A DNA stretch of 64,000 nt from Bacteroides ihuae (GCF_900104585.1 NZ_FNVX01000006.1:434001-498000), one strand, 5' to 3'. Shown: positions 34,234-45,711, numbered from the stretch's first letter. Translations and numbers: made by a program. Notes: generated by a model from the letters alone, not told the origin.

Positions 34234-36926
34234 AAAAATCAACATTACATTTCCACCATATCAGAATATTATTTCTGATATGTACAATGACTATTGCCCT
34301 GCCGCACATTCATGCACAGTCAATAGGAACTAAACTCATTCTCAACATCAAACGAGCAAACCTTCAAGCGTTTACAACACAAATAGAGAATTCAACCGGA
34401 TTTTCATTTATTTATAGTGAGGAGGTCAAGCTTAAACATCTGATCACAATTAAGGTAGAGAACAAAACTTTGCCAGAAATTCTTGATCTCGTTTTTGCTA
34501 ATGAGTCTGTTAGCTATAAAATTGCAGGGAAACACATCATTCTGCAAGTAAAAAAAGAGAAAGCCGTAAGTCGGAAATTTACAATCAGCGGATATGTAAC
34601 AGATGAAGTGTCTGCAGAAACTCTGATTGGTGCAAATATTCTGGAGAGTCGTCATCGCCAAGGCACGAGTACCAATCCTTACGGCTTTTACAGCATTACA
34701 TTGCCCGAAGGTAGCACTGAAATCAATTTCTCGTACTTAGGTTATAACTCAAGGAAACATATTCTCTATTTAAACAAAGACACCTTGTTAAATATACGAA
34801 TGAAAAGCAACAATCAACTACAAGAAGTTGTCGTATTATCAGATAAAGTAGAATCGGGTATAATAGCGACTCAAATGAGTGCCAGCGAAGTGCCTATGGT
34901 ACAGATAAAGAACACACCTAGTTTGCTCGGCGAAACTGACGTATTTAAAACAATACAAATGATGCCTGGCGTGCAAACAGGAATAGAGGGATCATCAGGG
35001 TTATATGTACGAGGGGGTGGTCCCGATCAAAACTTAATATTGCTAGACGGAGTACCTGTATATAATGTAGAGCATTTGTTTGGTTTTTTTTCTGTATTTA
35101 CGCCTGAATCCGTAAAAAAGGTAACCCTGTTTAAAGGCTCTTTCCCCGCCCGCTTTGGTGGACGCCTCTCTTCTGTTGTTGATATTAGAAGCAATGACGG
35201 AGATATGAAAACGTTTCACGGAGTAGTCAGCATAGGTTTACTATCGACAAAAGTAAATTTAGAAGGCCCTATCATTAAAGATCGCACATCATTTAATATT
35301 TCGGTTAGACGCTCATATCTTGATTTATTAGTACAACCATTCATGCCGGAAGATGAAAAAATTAGCTATTATTTCTATGATATCAACGCAAAGGTTAACC
35401 ATAAATTTTCAGATAGAAGTCGCCTATTTGTCAACTTCTACAACGGAAAAGACCACTATCATTATAATGACACTGATGACGGAGATTATTCGAACCTTAT
35501 GTATAAGGATAAATCATCTCTTAATTGGGGTAATATTATTGCGTCAGGAAGATGGAACTACATTTTTAACAATAAGCTATTTAGCAATACCACCATCGCC
35601 TACAACAACTACCAACTCGACATGAGCACAACATCGTGGAACAAAGGAAACAGAAATACAGGTATTTATGAGAATATCTACAATGCAGATTATCGCTCTG
35701 GAATTCGTGATTTAAGTTATCAAATCGATTTTGATTACAACCCTGTACCAACCCATCATATTAAGTTTGGCACTGAATATTTATATCATAGCTTTCACCC
35801 GGAAGTAATGACCTCTAAGATTTTCGACAAAGAAGAAGAGTCTATTCGCCAAGACACTATCTACCAGAGCATTTCAAACAGTAATATGTATGCCCATGAA
35901 GCATCAGCATATTTAGAAGATAATTTTGACATTTCGCCAAAGTTTCGTATGAATTTAGGAATACACCTTTCTATGTTCAATGTCCAGAAAAAAAGTTATT
36001 ACTCTGTGCAACCTCGTATTTCTGCACGCTATCAGTTAATGGAACATTTAGCAATAAAAGCCGCTTATACAAAAATGGGCCAATACGTTCATTTACTTTC
36101 ATCCTCAACAATTTCAATGCCTACCGATTTATGGGTACCCGTAACCAATAAGATAAAGCCAATGCAAGCACATCAATACTCACTGGGAAGTTATTACACC
36201 GGCATCAAAGGATGGGAAATTTCCGTTGAGGGATATTATAAGGATATGAAAAACGTGTTAGAATATAAAGATGGGGTCAGTTTCTTTGGATCATCATCTG
36301 GCTGGGAAAAGAAAGTTGAAATGGGACATGGGCGTTCAATAGGTATAGAGCTTATGGCCCAAAAATCCATCGGTAACACCACCGGATGGATTTCATACGC
36401 TTTGAACAAGAGTGACCGAAAATTCAGTAAAGGAGGCATCAATGATGGAGAACGTTTTCCTTATAGAAATGATAGACGCCACTGTGCAAATCTTACTGTT
36501 AACCATAAATTCAACAACCACATTGACTTCGGTGCATCATGGTCTTTTGCTAGCGGTGGAACAACAACCATTCCTGAAGAAGTTACTGCTGTAATTCGGC
36601 CTAGCGAAAGCAATAGCTATGGTGCCGGCCAGATAGGAACAGAAGATTATATTGAACACCGCAACAATTATCGACTTCCTGCCAGCCACAAATTGAACGT
36701 AAGCCTCAATATCAACAAAAAAACAAAGCACGGCATTCGCACCTGGAATTTTAGTATATATAATGTATACAACGCCATGAATCCAGCTTTTGTCTATCGC
36801 AGAAATTCATCCACAGAATACTATAATACATCGTCTGGCGAGTTCTATTCCATTTCAAAACCGGTAATCAAGAAGATTACTATTTTGCCTTGCATTCCAT
36901 CTATTACTTACACCTACAAATTTTAA
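34230..36926 (+). CDS. TonB-dependent outer-membrane receptor with STN signalling domain
   Basis: Receptor of 898 residues. After a signal peptide (to about 29), residues about 36-110 form an STN domain (LQAFTTQIENSTGFSFIY; LPEILDLVFANESVSYKI) that contacts the anti-sigma. A CarboxypepD_reg-like domain (ISGYVTDEVSAETLIGANI) comes next, then the plug (GLYVRGGGPDQNLILLDGVP) and a barrel of about 600 residues. It lacks a SusD partner; the next gene is a DUF4249 lipoprotein instead. Substrate unknown. Confidence 0.92.
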   Translation: MKKSTLHFHHIRILFLICTMTIALPHIHAQSIGTKLILNIKRANLQAFTTQIENSTGFSFIYSEEVKLKHLITIKVENKTLPEILDLVFANESVSYKIAGKHIILQVKKEKAVSRKFTISGYVTDEVSAETLIGANILESRHRQGTSTNPYGFYSITLPEGSTEINFSYLGYNSRKHILYLNKDTLLNIRMKSNNQLQEVVVLSDKVESGIIATQMSASEVPMVQIKNTPSLLGETDVFKTIQMMPGVQTGIEGSSGLYVRGGGPDQNLILLDGVPVYNVEHLFGFFSVFTPESVKKVTLFKGSFPARFGGRLSSVVDIRSNDGDMKTFHGVVSIGLLSTKVNLEGPIIKDRTSFNISVRRSYLDLLVQPFMPEDEKISYYFYDINAKVNHKFSDRSRLFVNFYNGKDHYHYNDTDDGDYSNLMYKDKSSLNWGNIIASGRWNYIFNNKLFSNTTIAYNNYQLDMSTTSWNKGNRNTGIYENIYNADYRSGIRDLSYQIDFDYNPVPTHHIKFGTEYLYHSFHPEVMTSKIFDKEEESIRQDTIYQSISNSNMYAHEASAYLEDNFDISPKFRMNLGIHLSMFNVQKKSYYSVQPRISARYQLMEHLAIKAAYTKMGQYVHLLSSSTISMPTDLWVPVTNKIKPMQAHQYSLGSYYTGIKGWEISVEGYYKDMKNVLEYKDGVSFFGSSSGWEKKVEMGHGRSIGIELMAQKSIGNTTGWISYALNKSDRKFSKGGINDGERFPYRNDRRHCANLTVNHKFNNHIDFGASWSFASGGTTTIPEEVTAVIRPSESNSYGAGQIGTEDYIEHRNNYRLPASHKLNVSLNINKKTKHGIRTWNFSIYNVYNAMNPAFVYRRNSSTEYYNTSSGEFYSISKPVIKKITILPCIPSITYTYKF

Positions 36927-36932
36927 AGCTGA

Positions 36933-37940
36933 ATGAAAAAAAATATATCATACCTCATTACGCTACTATTTATATCACTAACAGCTTGCGAGAATGAAAT
37001 ACCTTTTAATATAAAAGACAACTCTTCTAAACTTATCATCAATGCACTTATTAATGCCGATAGTGTTAGAAATATAGTATATCTCAATTTTAGCGGTAAA
37101 TCTCAGCTTAGCAATGTTAAGGATGCAACAGTAAATGTATATGTGAACAACGTACTAATAGAGACTGCTCAACCTATCAATGAACAGAATGAGTCAATTG
37201 TACAAAGCACATACCTCATCACTTCGGCCTTCCATCCGGGAGATGTTATTAGAATTGACGCAAAAGCGGACGCCAATGGCAGCACTTACAATGCTTGGGC
37301 TGAGGTCATCGTGCCTCAACGTCCACAAATAGTAAGTGTAGATACATGCAGCATAATGCTCAAAACCTCAAACGGCTTCAATGACCACATGCGTTATAAA
37401 ATACGAATCAAGGATAGGGAAAATGAAACAAACTTCTATCGAATTATTTTAGAGCAACAAACAAGCTTGAATGTTACACAATATTATAATAACCAAGATA
37501 CAACCACAATATCCAAAAGCTACTATATGGTCACGCGCGAAGATGTGGTCTTAACTGATGGGCATCCTATGACTAGTGATGACGAAGACAATAGCCTTTT
37601 TGAAGAAACAAGAAACATTTATAATGTATTCGACGACGGTCGCTTTACCAATAAAGAATATACGATGACTATTTATGGTAGCTCTTTAAAGGAAACATGG
37701 TTATCATACGAGAATGTTAATCAGGCCCAAGTTGACGTTACAGTTCGTCTGCTAAGCATCACCGAGGTCGAGTATTATTACCTGAAGGCTCTTAATATTA
37801 TAGATTCCGATACATATATAGAAGGAATAAATGAACCGATAAAAATTCCCAGCAACGTACAAGGTGGAATAGGGTTTGTAGGAGTATCTGCCGAACATCG
37901 GTACTTACTACATCTACCTGTCCAGACGTTCCACCAATAA
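36933..37940 (+). CDS. DUF4249 family lipoprotein
   Basis: Protein of 335 residues with signal MKKNISYLITLLFISLTAC; the Cys at 19 is the likely acylation site. The mature part begins ENEIPFNIKDNSSKLIINAL, the usual DUF4249 start, with immunoglobulin-like strands following. DUF4249 genes are typically paired with TonB receptors of the preceding type, so it is probably a surface partner in place of SusD. It begins 6 bases after the receptor stop. Confidence 0.88.
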   Translation: MKKNISYLITLLFISLTACENEIPFNIKDNSSKLIINALINADSVRNIVYLNFSGKSQLSNVKDATVNVYVNNVLIETAQPINEQNESIVQSTYLITSAFHPGDVIRIDAKADANGSTYNAWAEVIVPQRPQIVSVDTCSIMLKTSNGFNDHMRYKIRIKDRENETNFYRIILEQQTSLNVTQYYNNQDTTTISKSYYMVTREDVVLTDGHPMTSDDEDNSLFEETRNIYNVFDDGRFTNKEYTMTIYGSSLKETWLSYENVNQAQVDVTVRLLSITEVEYYYLKALNIIDSDTYIEGINEPIKIPSNVQGGIGFVGVSAEHRYLLHLPVQTFHQ

Positions 37941-37974
37941 TATACACTAAACTATTATTCTCCTCTCACTTCTA

Positions 37975-38092
37975 TATCTTTGCCTTATTACTGCTTCAGC
38001 AAGAGTATAAAGTGAAATGCGGGCTATCCGCTCCAATCTGTTCAGCATATTCACCTCTCTCGAATATTCGAGAGAGGTGAATTATCTTTTTT
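37975..38092 (+). ncRNA. Candidate small RNA transcription unit
   Basis: TATCTTTG at 37975-37982 is a perfect TAnnTTTG box not followed by a convincing gene. About 100 bases on, a 34-base palindrome followed by six T would end a transcript. Inside, GCGGGCTATCCGC can fold as a small hairpin. A 28-codon frame starting at the ATG near 38017 runs through the palindrome and is probably chance. The palindrome may instead simply serve the DUF4249 message. Confidence 0.35.
38049..38082 (+). terminator. Perfect 34-base palindrome, terminator
   Basis: Positions 38049-38082 are self-complementary with no spacer (centre CGAATATTCG), flanked downstream by ATCTTTTTT. It lies about 110 bases after the DUF4249 stop and would end that transcript and any RNA from the 37975 box. 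Confidence 0.75.
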
Positions 38093-38270
38093 CCGTCAAC
38101 TAGTCATCTAAAGTGTCAATTAGCGAACAATGCCCTCCTCATATTACAATTATATTTCATTATTATCTAAAAAAGTAGCATTTACCCAAGTCCGGCTTGA
38201 CATACATCAATAAAACATGCTATACAACATATTTTTCCTCGTTTATTTTTCATGTTATAAAACATATTCT

Positions 38271-38278
38271 TATCTTTG
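38271..38278 (+). promoter_or_regulatory. -7 box for the small secreted protein gene
   Basis: TATCTTTG matches TAnnTTTG and gives a 5' leader of about 65 bases. The rest of the 38093-38270 interval is A/T-rich and shows nothing else I can name. Confidence 0.6.
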
Positions 38279-38350
38279 CATAAGTAAAAAAGGAAAATAA
38301 GTTTTCAATAAGTATTAGTTTTTAGGTATAACAATTAAAAAGTAGGGATT

Positions 38351-38704
38351 ATGAAAAGATTAGGATTAACATTAGTGGCAGCCCTCTGCCTGGCTGCTAG
38401 TTCATTTGCAGCAGGGAATCAACCTACGACTGCAAAATGGGAAGGTAACATCAACGTAAATAAGTTGAGCAAATATTTGAAACTGACTTCTGCTCAGACA
38501 GAAGAAGTTGCTAACATCTCTGATTATTTCACAGAACAGATGGGAAAAGCAAGTAACTCATCAAAGAAACAAGACGAATTGCTTAAAAATGCAGTTTACG
38601 GTAACTTGAAATTGATGAAAAAGACTCTTTCTCCAGAACAGTATAGTAAGTATACTACAGTTCTGAACATTACTTTGCAAAACAAAGGAATTGAATTGAA
38701 ATAA
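38351..38704 (+). CDS. Small secreted helical protein (Spy/LTXXQ-like)
   Basis: Protein of 117 residues with a classical signal peptide cleaved after ASSFA (about residue 20). The mature part is helical: LSKYLKLTSAQTEEVANISD, then LKKTLSPEQYSKYTTVLN. The LTxxQ and LSPEQY patterns recall the Spy/CpxP group of periplasmic chaperone-like proteins, but similarity is weak. It has its own promoter and strong terminator and may be well expressed. Confidence 0.75.
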   Translation: MKRLGLTLVAALCLAASSFAAGNQPTTAKWEGNINVNKLSKYLKLTSAQTEEVANISDYFTEQMGKASNSSKKQDELLKNAVYGNLKLMKKTLSPEQYSKYTTVLNITLQNKGIELK

Positions 38705-38725
38705 GATCAACAGATTAAATTATAG

Positions 38726-38766
38726 AAAAAAGGGTATTGCAGCTTCTGCTGAGAATACCCTTTTTT
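38726..38766. terminator. Bidirectional terminator between convergent genes
   Basis: AAAAAAGGGTATT pairs with AATACCCTTTTTT; the loop contains a second small stem GCAG/CTGC. It serves the secreted-protein gene and the convergent Smr gene. Confidence 0.88.
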
Positions 38767-38771
38767 TATGC

Positions 38772-39812
38772 TTATTTTATCGTCACCATAGTAGCTCCAA
38801 AGCCATATTCTTGAAACGATGCGTCCTGAGACTTGCATGCACCGTATTTACGTTTAAGCTCCTCCAAAACAGCTTTGCGCAACACTCCATCCCCTTTTCC
38901 ATGAATAAAAACGATCTTCTGTTCACGTTTGCTCTTGTATTCCTCCATCACTTCTCGAAACTTTCCTAACTGATAATTCAATATCTCACTGTTGCTCATC
39001 CCCTTCGTATCATCCAACAGTTCATTGATGTGCAAATCAACTTCTAAAATTGAATTTTTCACATCATGCTTCACCAAAGGCTGGAGTTTAGGTCTATCAA
39101 CTTCTTTTTTTTGCAATAATGCCATTTGAATTTCATCGGCCAACACATACACCTGCTTAACAGGAATATCATTTTTCACAATGTCGTAAATTAGAGCAGG
39201 TTCCACAAAATAGGTCGATTCATGAAAAGTATGTAACTTGTAGAATTTCACGGTATCAATCCGCAATTCCACACTAACCGATGGCTTTTGCGCAAACGTT
39301 CTGCCGTCTTTGAATGCAATGAGTTCTACACCCAGTCGCTCCATTTCATTCAGAATCTCTTTTGAGAATTCTTCCAGCAGAAACTTTGTATTCGGTTCAA
39401 GTAAACCATGAGAACGAGTCTTCCACGCTTTACCTTCAGCACTCAGATAGGTATAATAGATATAGTAATTACTATCATTTACTAAATATGCCTCAAACGA
39501 GGTGCTACTGATCGTTTTCACGTCAACAGGCACAAAAGCAAGAACTACATTCAGACTGTCTCCTCCACGCATTTCTACCGGACGAGGAGTTATTTCAGGT
39601 TTACTCATCTTCACCTCCACCGGCTTAGCAACAGGTGCAGATTTTCGTTTCAAATTATAGTCATCTGTTTCTATCACTACACATTCGCGAGCAAGCATTG
39701 GAATATCAAAACCATCGGCATCTTCAACCAACACGATATCTTTACCCCGAAAACTTTTCACAATTCCTCCACCAACTTCGCTAAGGAATCGTACTTTATC
39801 TCCAATTTTCAT
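38772..39812 (-). CDS. DUF2027 and Smr domain protein
   Basis: Protein of 346 residues. The N-terminus ([20 protein letters not shown]) looks like a small beta-barrel, residues about 70-240 form the DUF2027 region, and the C-terminal 80 residues are a Smr domain with VDLHINEL and [20 protein letters not shown]. Smr domains are nucleic-acid nicking or ribosome-associated endonuclease modules, found also in MutS2. The MutS ATPase part is absent. Function in Bacteroides is unknown. Divergent from queA. Confidence 0.88.
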   Translation of the reverse strand: MKIGDKVRFLSEVGGGIVKSFRGKDIVLVEDADGFDIPMLARECVVIETDDYNLKRKSAPVAKPVEVKMSKPEITPRPVEMRGGDSLNVVLAFVPVDVKTISSTSFEAYLVNDSNYYIYYTYLSAEGKAWKTRSHGLLEPNTKFLLEEFSKEILNEMERLGVELIAFKDGRTFAQKPSVSVELRIDTVKFYKLHTFHESTYFVEPALIYDIVKNDIPVKQVYVLADEIQMALLQKKEVDRPKLQPLVKHDVKNSILEVDLHINELLDDTKGMSNSEILNYQLGKFREVMEEYKSKREQKIVFIHGKGDGVLRKAVLEELKRKYGACKSQDASFQEYGFGATMVTIK

Positions 39813-39855
39813 AAGCTCATTTACTGATTTGATTCTTTATATCAGCAAATATCGC

Positions 39856-39863
39856 TACTTTTG
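39856..39863 (+). promoter_or_regulatory. -7 box for queA
   Basis: TACTTTTG matches TAnnTTTG, 19 bases before the ATG at 39883, placing the alternative start at 39829 upstream of transcription. Confidence 0.6.
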
Positions 39864-39882
39864 CCGAAGAAAGAAAGGAATC

Positions 39883-41109
39883 ATGAAAGAAAACCCTAAA
39901 CATATACGAATCAGCGAATATAATTATCCACTTCCGGATGAACGCATCGCTAAGTTTCCCTTACCAATAAGAGATCAATCGAAACTACTCGTCTACCGCC
40001 ATGGTGAGATTACAGAAGATTTGTTCACTTCACTGCCATCTTACCTACCGCAAGGCAGTCTGATGATCTTCAACAACACAAAGGTGATTCAGGCCAGGCT
40101 CCATTTCAGAAAAGAGACCGGCGCATTAATAGAAATCTTCTGTCTGGAACCAATCGCACCCAATGATTACGTACTCAATTTTCAGCAAACTCAACATGCT
40201 GCTTGGTTATGCATGATTGGCAATCTAAAAAAATGGAAAGAAGGTGATCTGCACAAGAAAATAACGGTGAAAGGAAAAAAAATTATTCTCACTGCTTTGC
40301 GGGGAAAATATCATGGAACAAGCCATTGGATCGATTTTATCTGGAACGACTCTGAAATAACTTTTGCCGACATACTGGAAGAATTTGGCGAACTGCCCAT
40401 TCCTCCATACCTAAACCGTGAAACACAGGAGAGTGATAAAAATACTTATCAAACGGTTTATTCAAAAATAAAAGGATCGGTAGCCGCTCCTACTGCCGGT
40501 TTACACTTTACTCCCCGCGTATTAGATGCTCTCAAAGAAAAAGGAGTAGACTGCGAAGAATTGACTTTGCACGTAGGTGCCGGAACATTTAAACCTGTGA
40601 AAAGTGAAGAAATAAAAGGGCACGCAATGCATACAGAATACATTTCTGTATCTCGCAGCACATTGGAGAAGTTAATAGAACATCATGCAGAAGCCATTGC
40701 CGTAGGAACTACTTCCGTACGTACACTAGAAAGCTTATATCATATTGGCGTTACACTTTTTAATAACCCCGATGCGCAGGAGAGTGAATTGCATGTACAA
40801 CAATGGCAGCCATACGAAGCAGCAAGCAATTCAGAAATCCCTCCGGTAGAAGCTTTGCAATGCATCATTAGCTATCTCGACCGCCACAGCATGGAGACTT
40901 TGCATACCAGTACTCAAATTATCATTGCCCCGGGATATGAATACAAGATAGTAAAAGCAATGGTAACAAATTTCCATCAGCCACAAAGTACACTGTTGCT
41001 ACTTGTTTCAGCTTTTGTAAAAGGCAACTGGAAGGCTATATACAACTATGCCCTAAGCCACGATTTCCGTTTCCTGAGCTATGGTGATTCTTCCTTATTA
41101 ATTCCCTAA
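39883..41109 (+). CDS. queA: S-adenosylmethionine:tRNA ribosyltransferase-isomerase
   Basis: Transfers the ribosyl part of SAM to preQ1 in tRNA, making epoxyqueuosine. Family motifs include YPLPDERIAKFPLPIRDQSK at residues 12-31, LMIFNNTKVIQARL, GSVAAPTAGLHFT and LHVGAGTFKPV. ATG 39883, with AAGGAA just upstream, gives 408 residues, somewhat longer than the usual 350 owing to insertions. It starts a plus-strand run with a NUDIX gene and two PABA genes. Confidence 0.95.
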   Translation: MKENPKHIRISEYNYPLPDERIAKFPLPIRDQSKLLVYRHGEITEDLFTSLPSYLPQGSLMIFNNTKVIQARLHFRKETGALIEIFCLEPIAPNDYVLNFQQTQHAAWLCMIGNLKKWKEGDLHKKITVKGKKIILTALRGKYHGTSHWIDFIWNDSEITFADILEEFGELPIPPYLNRETQESDKNTYQTVYSKIKGSVAAPTAGLHFTPRVLDALKEKGVDCEELTLHVGAGTFKPVKSEEIKGHAMHTEYISVSRSTLEKLIEHHAEAIAVGTTSVRTLESLYHIGVTLFNNPDAQESELHVQQWQPYEAASNSEIPPVEALQCIISYLDRHSMETLHTSTQIIIAPGYEYKIVKAMVTNFHQPQSTLLLLVSAFVKGNWKAIYNYALSHDFRFLSYGDSSLLIP

Positions 41110-41121
41110 TAAATGTTCTAT

Positions 41122-41625
41122 ATGAATCAAGACAATAAGCAAGAAATTTTTCCTATCGTAGACGAAGATGGAAACATTATCAACTCTGCCACTCGGGGAG
41201 AGTGCCATAGTGGAAGCATGCTGCTACATCCCGTCATTCATCTACATGTATTTAACTCCAAAGGAGAGCTTTATCTACAGAAACGTCCTGAATGGAAAGA
41301 CGTACAACCCGGCAAATGGGATACTTCCGTGGGCGGACATGTAGACTTGGGCGAGAGTATAGAGATTGCTCTAAAGCGAGAAGCTGTAGAGGAGCTGGGT
41401 ATAACCGATTTCATTCCTCAGCAACTCGCTCATTACATTTTTGAATCTACCCGCGAACGAGAGATGGTCTTTACTCACAAAACGGTATATGATGGCGTTA
41501 TCTCACCTAGCGACGAGCTGGATGGTGGACGCTTCTGGAGTATTAAGGAGATAAAAGCGAATATAGGCAAAGGTATTTTCACGCCAAACTTTGAAGGAGA
41601 GGTAGAGAGAATCAACTTGCTATAA
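41122..41625 (+). CDS. NUDIX hydrolase
   Basis: Protein of 167 residues. The Nudix box reads GGHVDLGESIEIALKREAVE then ELG, with the metal-binding Glu residues present. The region before it, HLHVFNSKGELYLQKRPEWK, resembles isopentenyl-diphosphate isomerase-like and YfcD-type NUDIX proteins. An ATG at 41113 is also possible and adds three residues. It lies close after queA and 29 bases before pabB. Its substrate cannot be told. Confidence 0.9.
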   Translation: MNQDNKQEIFPIVDEDGNIINSATRGECHSGSMLLHPVIHLHVFNSKGELYLQKRPEWKDVQPGKWDTSVGGHVDLGESIEIALKREAVEELGITDFIPQQLAHYIFESTREREMVFTHKTVYDGVISPSDELDGGRFWSIKEIKANIGKGIFTPNFEGEVERINLL

Positions 41626-41654
41626 AAAACCTCGCAACATAATATGTTGAGAAA

Positions 41655-42641
41655 ATGCAAACATACACTAAAGTAGAAGCTATTAAACGCATAAATCTGC
41701 TTGCTAATTCCCAAAAGCCGTTTGTGTGCATTATAAACTACAAACAAGATTGTTCTTTTATTGAGGAGGTATGTCATATTGACCCCGCAACACTGCTTTA
41801 TAGCGTAAACGGGCATAGCAATTACAGCATCCCTTCAGGGAAAGAGCAAAAGAAAAATATCTGCTGGCAATCTCAGCCTATCCCATTCACTGCCTATAAA
41901 CACTCTTTCGATATCGTCCATAAAAACATCCTATTAGGAAACAGTTTTCTCACAAACCTGACCTGCCGGACTCCGATATCTACCGACCTGAACCTGAAAG
42001 ATCTATTCATTTACTCGAAAGCTCCATACAAAGTCTGGCTGAAAGATGAATTAGTTTGCTTCTCGCCGGAAATTTTCATCCGAATAAACAAGGGAAAAAT
42101 CCATTCCTATCCAATGAAAGGAACCATCGATGCAACTTTGCCAGATGCAAAAGAGCAGCTCCTTAACGACCCTAAAGAAATGGCGGAACATGCAACCATC
42201 ACAGATCTTATTCGCAATGATCTCAGCATCGTTGCCGAACAAGTGAGTGTAAGCCGTTATCGGTATGTAGAAACGATACAAACCAACCACGGCCCCATCT
42301 TGCAAACAAGTACGGAAATCAGCGGACAGCTTCCTCCCGATTACGGTTCACATCTGGGTGAGATACTCTTCAAACTTCTTCCAGCAGGCTCCATCACCGG
42401 AGCACCAAAACCCAAAACTGTCGAAATTATAGCAGAGGCAGAAGATTATGAACGTGGGTTTTACTCTGGTATAGTCGGTTATTTCGATGGTGAAAACTTT
42501 GATAGTGCTGTTATGATTCGCTTTATCGAACAAAAGGACGGCAAACTATTCTTTAAAAGCGGAGGTGGAGTCACTAGCCAAAGTAATGCAAAAAATGAAT
42601 ATTTAGAAATGATACAGAAAGTTTATGTGCCTATTTATTGA
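41655..42641 (+). CDS. pabB: Aminodeoxychorismate synthase component I (PabB-like)
   Basis: Chorismate-binding enzyme that makes 4-amino-4-deoxychorismate for folate. At 328 residues it has the C-terminal catalytic domain only, typical of short PabB forms. Motifs are IHSYPMKGTIDATLPDAKEQ, EHATITDLIRNDLSIVA, KLLPAGSITGAPKPKTVEII and RGFYSGIVGYFDG, with GGGVTSQSNAKNEYLEM at the end. No pabA glutaminase gene is adjacent. It overlaps the next gene by 17 bases. Confidence 0.92.
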   Translation: MQTYTKVEAIKRINLLANSQKPFVCIINYKQDCSFIEEVCHIDPATLLYSVNGHSNYSIPSGKEQKKNICWQSQPIPFTAYKHSFDIVHKNILLGNSFLTNLTCRTPISTDLNLKDLFIYSKAPYKVWLKDELVCFSPEIFIRINKGKIHSYPMKGTIDATLPDAKEQLLNDPKEMAEHATITDLIRNDLSIVAEQVSVSRYRYVETIQTNHGPILQTSTEISGQLPPDYGSHLGEILFKLLPAGSITGAPKPKTVEIIAEAEDYERGFYSGIVGYFDGENFDSAVMIRFIEQKDGKLFFKSGGGVTSQSNAKNEYLEMIQKVYVPIY

Positions 42642-43212
42642 AACGATACGGATAGAAGACGGTGTGGTGTGTAACCTTACATACCACAACAAAAGAATGA
42701 ACGAGACTCGTGCTGCGCACTTCGGACAGTTATCACCTCTCAATTTATTCGACTACATCATGCCCCCACAAAGTGAAGGTCGCATAAAGTGCAGAGTGAT
42801 TTATCAGGAGAAAATAGAAGAAGTAACTTATGCTCCATATACCGTTCGCCCTATTCATTCCTTGCAGTTAATCAATTCAGACGTGATTGATTATCATCAC
42901 AAAAGCACAGACCGAGACACGCTCAATAGTCTTTTTGCCCAACGATGCAATCAAGACGACGTGCTCATTGTAAAGAATGGTTTGCTAACCGATACTTCCA
43001 TCGCCAATATAGCTCTCTTTGATGGAAAAGATTGGTTTACGCCATCCACTCCACTCCTTAAAGGTACTCAAAGAGCATTTCTCCTCGACAAGGGATTAAT
43101 AGAAGAAAAACAGATTCGTGTGGAAGAGTTGTATTTCTACCAAAAAATAGCCCTGTTTAATGCAATGATTCCTTTCGGTGAAATCGTTTTCAGTACCGAC
43201 AAAATATTCTAA
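42625..43212 (+). CDS. Aminotransferase class IV, probable aminodeoxychorismate lyase
   Basis: PLP-dependent fold-type IV protein of 195 residues, shorter than E. coli PabC (269). The putative Schiff-base Lys is in YHHKSTDRDTLNSLF (family pattern K-T-x-R), and LLTDTSIANIALFDG with TPSTPLLKGTQRAFLL form the cofactor pocket. The 17-base overlap with pabB points to the lyase step that yields p-aminobenzoate. Confidence 0.85.
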   Translation: MCLFIETIRIEDGVVCNLTYHNKRMNETRAAHFGQLSPLNLFDYIMPPQSEGRIKCRVIYQEKIEEVTYAPYTVRPIHSLQLINSDVIDYHHKSTDRDTLNSLFAQRCNQDDVLIVKNGLLTDTSIANIALFDGKDWFTPSTPLLKGTQRAFLLDKGLIEEKQIRVEELYFYQKIALFNAMIPFGEIVFSTDKIF

Positions 43213-43245
43213 ACCAATCTTCTCATAAATAGCTATAGCTTATAA

Positions 43246-43425
43246 TTCCAGGGAAGTACAACTCGCCATTTTGTTTCTAGTAATGAAACTAAGGTTTTCT
43301 CACGTTGAGACAAAAGGTTTGACGTGCTGAAAAAAAAGTTTCAACACGTCAAACCTTTTGTCTCAACGTATAAGAATATTATGAAACTAATATTCGCACC
43401 AGATTTGCCCTGTACTTCCCTGGAA
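43246..43425. repeat. Nested inverted-repeat element, MITE-like or complex bidirectional terminator
   Basis: Outer arms TTCCAGGGAAGTACA (43246-43260 and, inverted, 43411-43425) match over 15 bases. An inner hairpin has 31-base arms (43302-43332 and 43339-43369) with one mismatch and a 6-base loop; it begins ACGTTGAGACAAAAGG. ATGAAACTAA occurs as a direct repeat on each side of the inner hairpin (43284-43293 and 43381-43390). GAATATTA/TAATATTC (43374-43381, 43388-43395) forms a third stem. It fills most of the 320 bases between convergent genes. No coding capacity seen. Confidence 0.75.
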
Positions 43426-43533
43426 ATAGTTGACTATGATTTTATTTATCTCTATATTTGGTTGACTATAAAAAACACTATACCTAAAATTAGTTTCCTT
43501 TCTTTAGCCTTATTCCCAAACTGAGTTGATCAA

Positions 43534-45699
<2,166 letters not shown>

Positions 45700-45711
45700 C
45701 TAATTTTAAAT

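Noticed and set aside
38017..38103. 28-codon open frame in the candidate small RNA
   Set aside because: It runs through the perfect palindrome and T-run, so coding constraint is unlikely. The structure explains the sequence better.
43324..43524. Plus-strand frame of 66 codons across the nested inverted repeat
   Set aside because: It begins inside a hairpin arm, has no ribosome site and no recognisable protein features.
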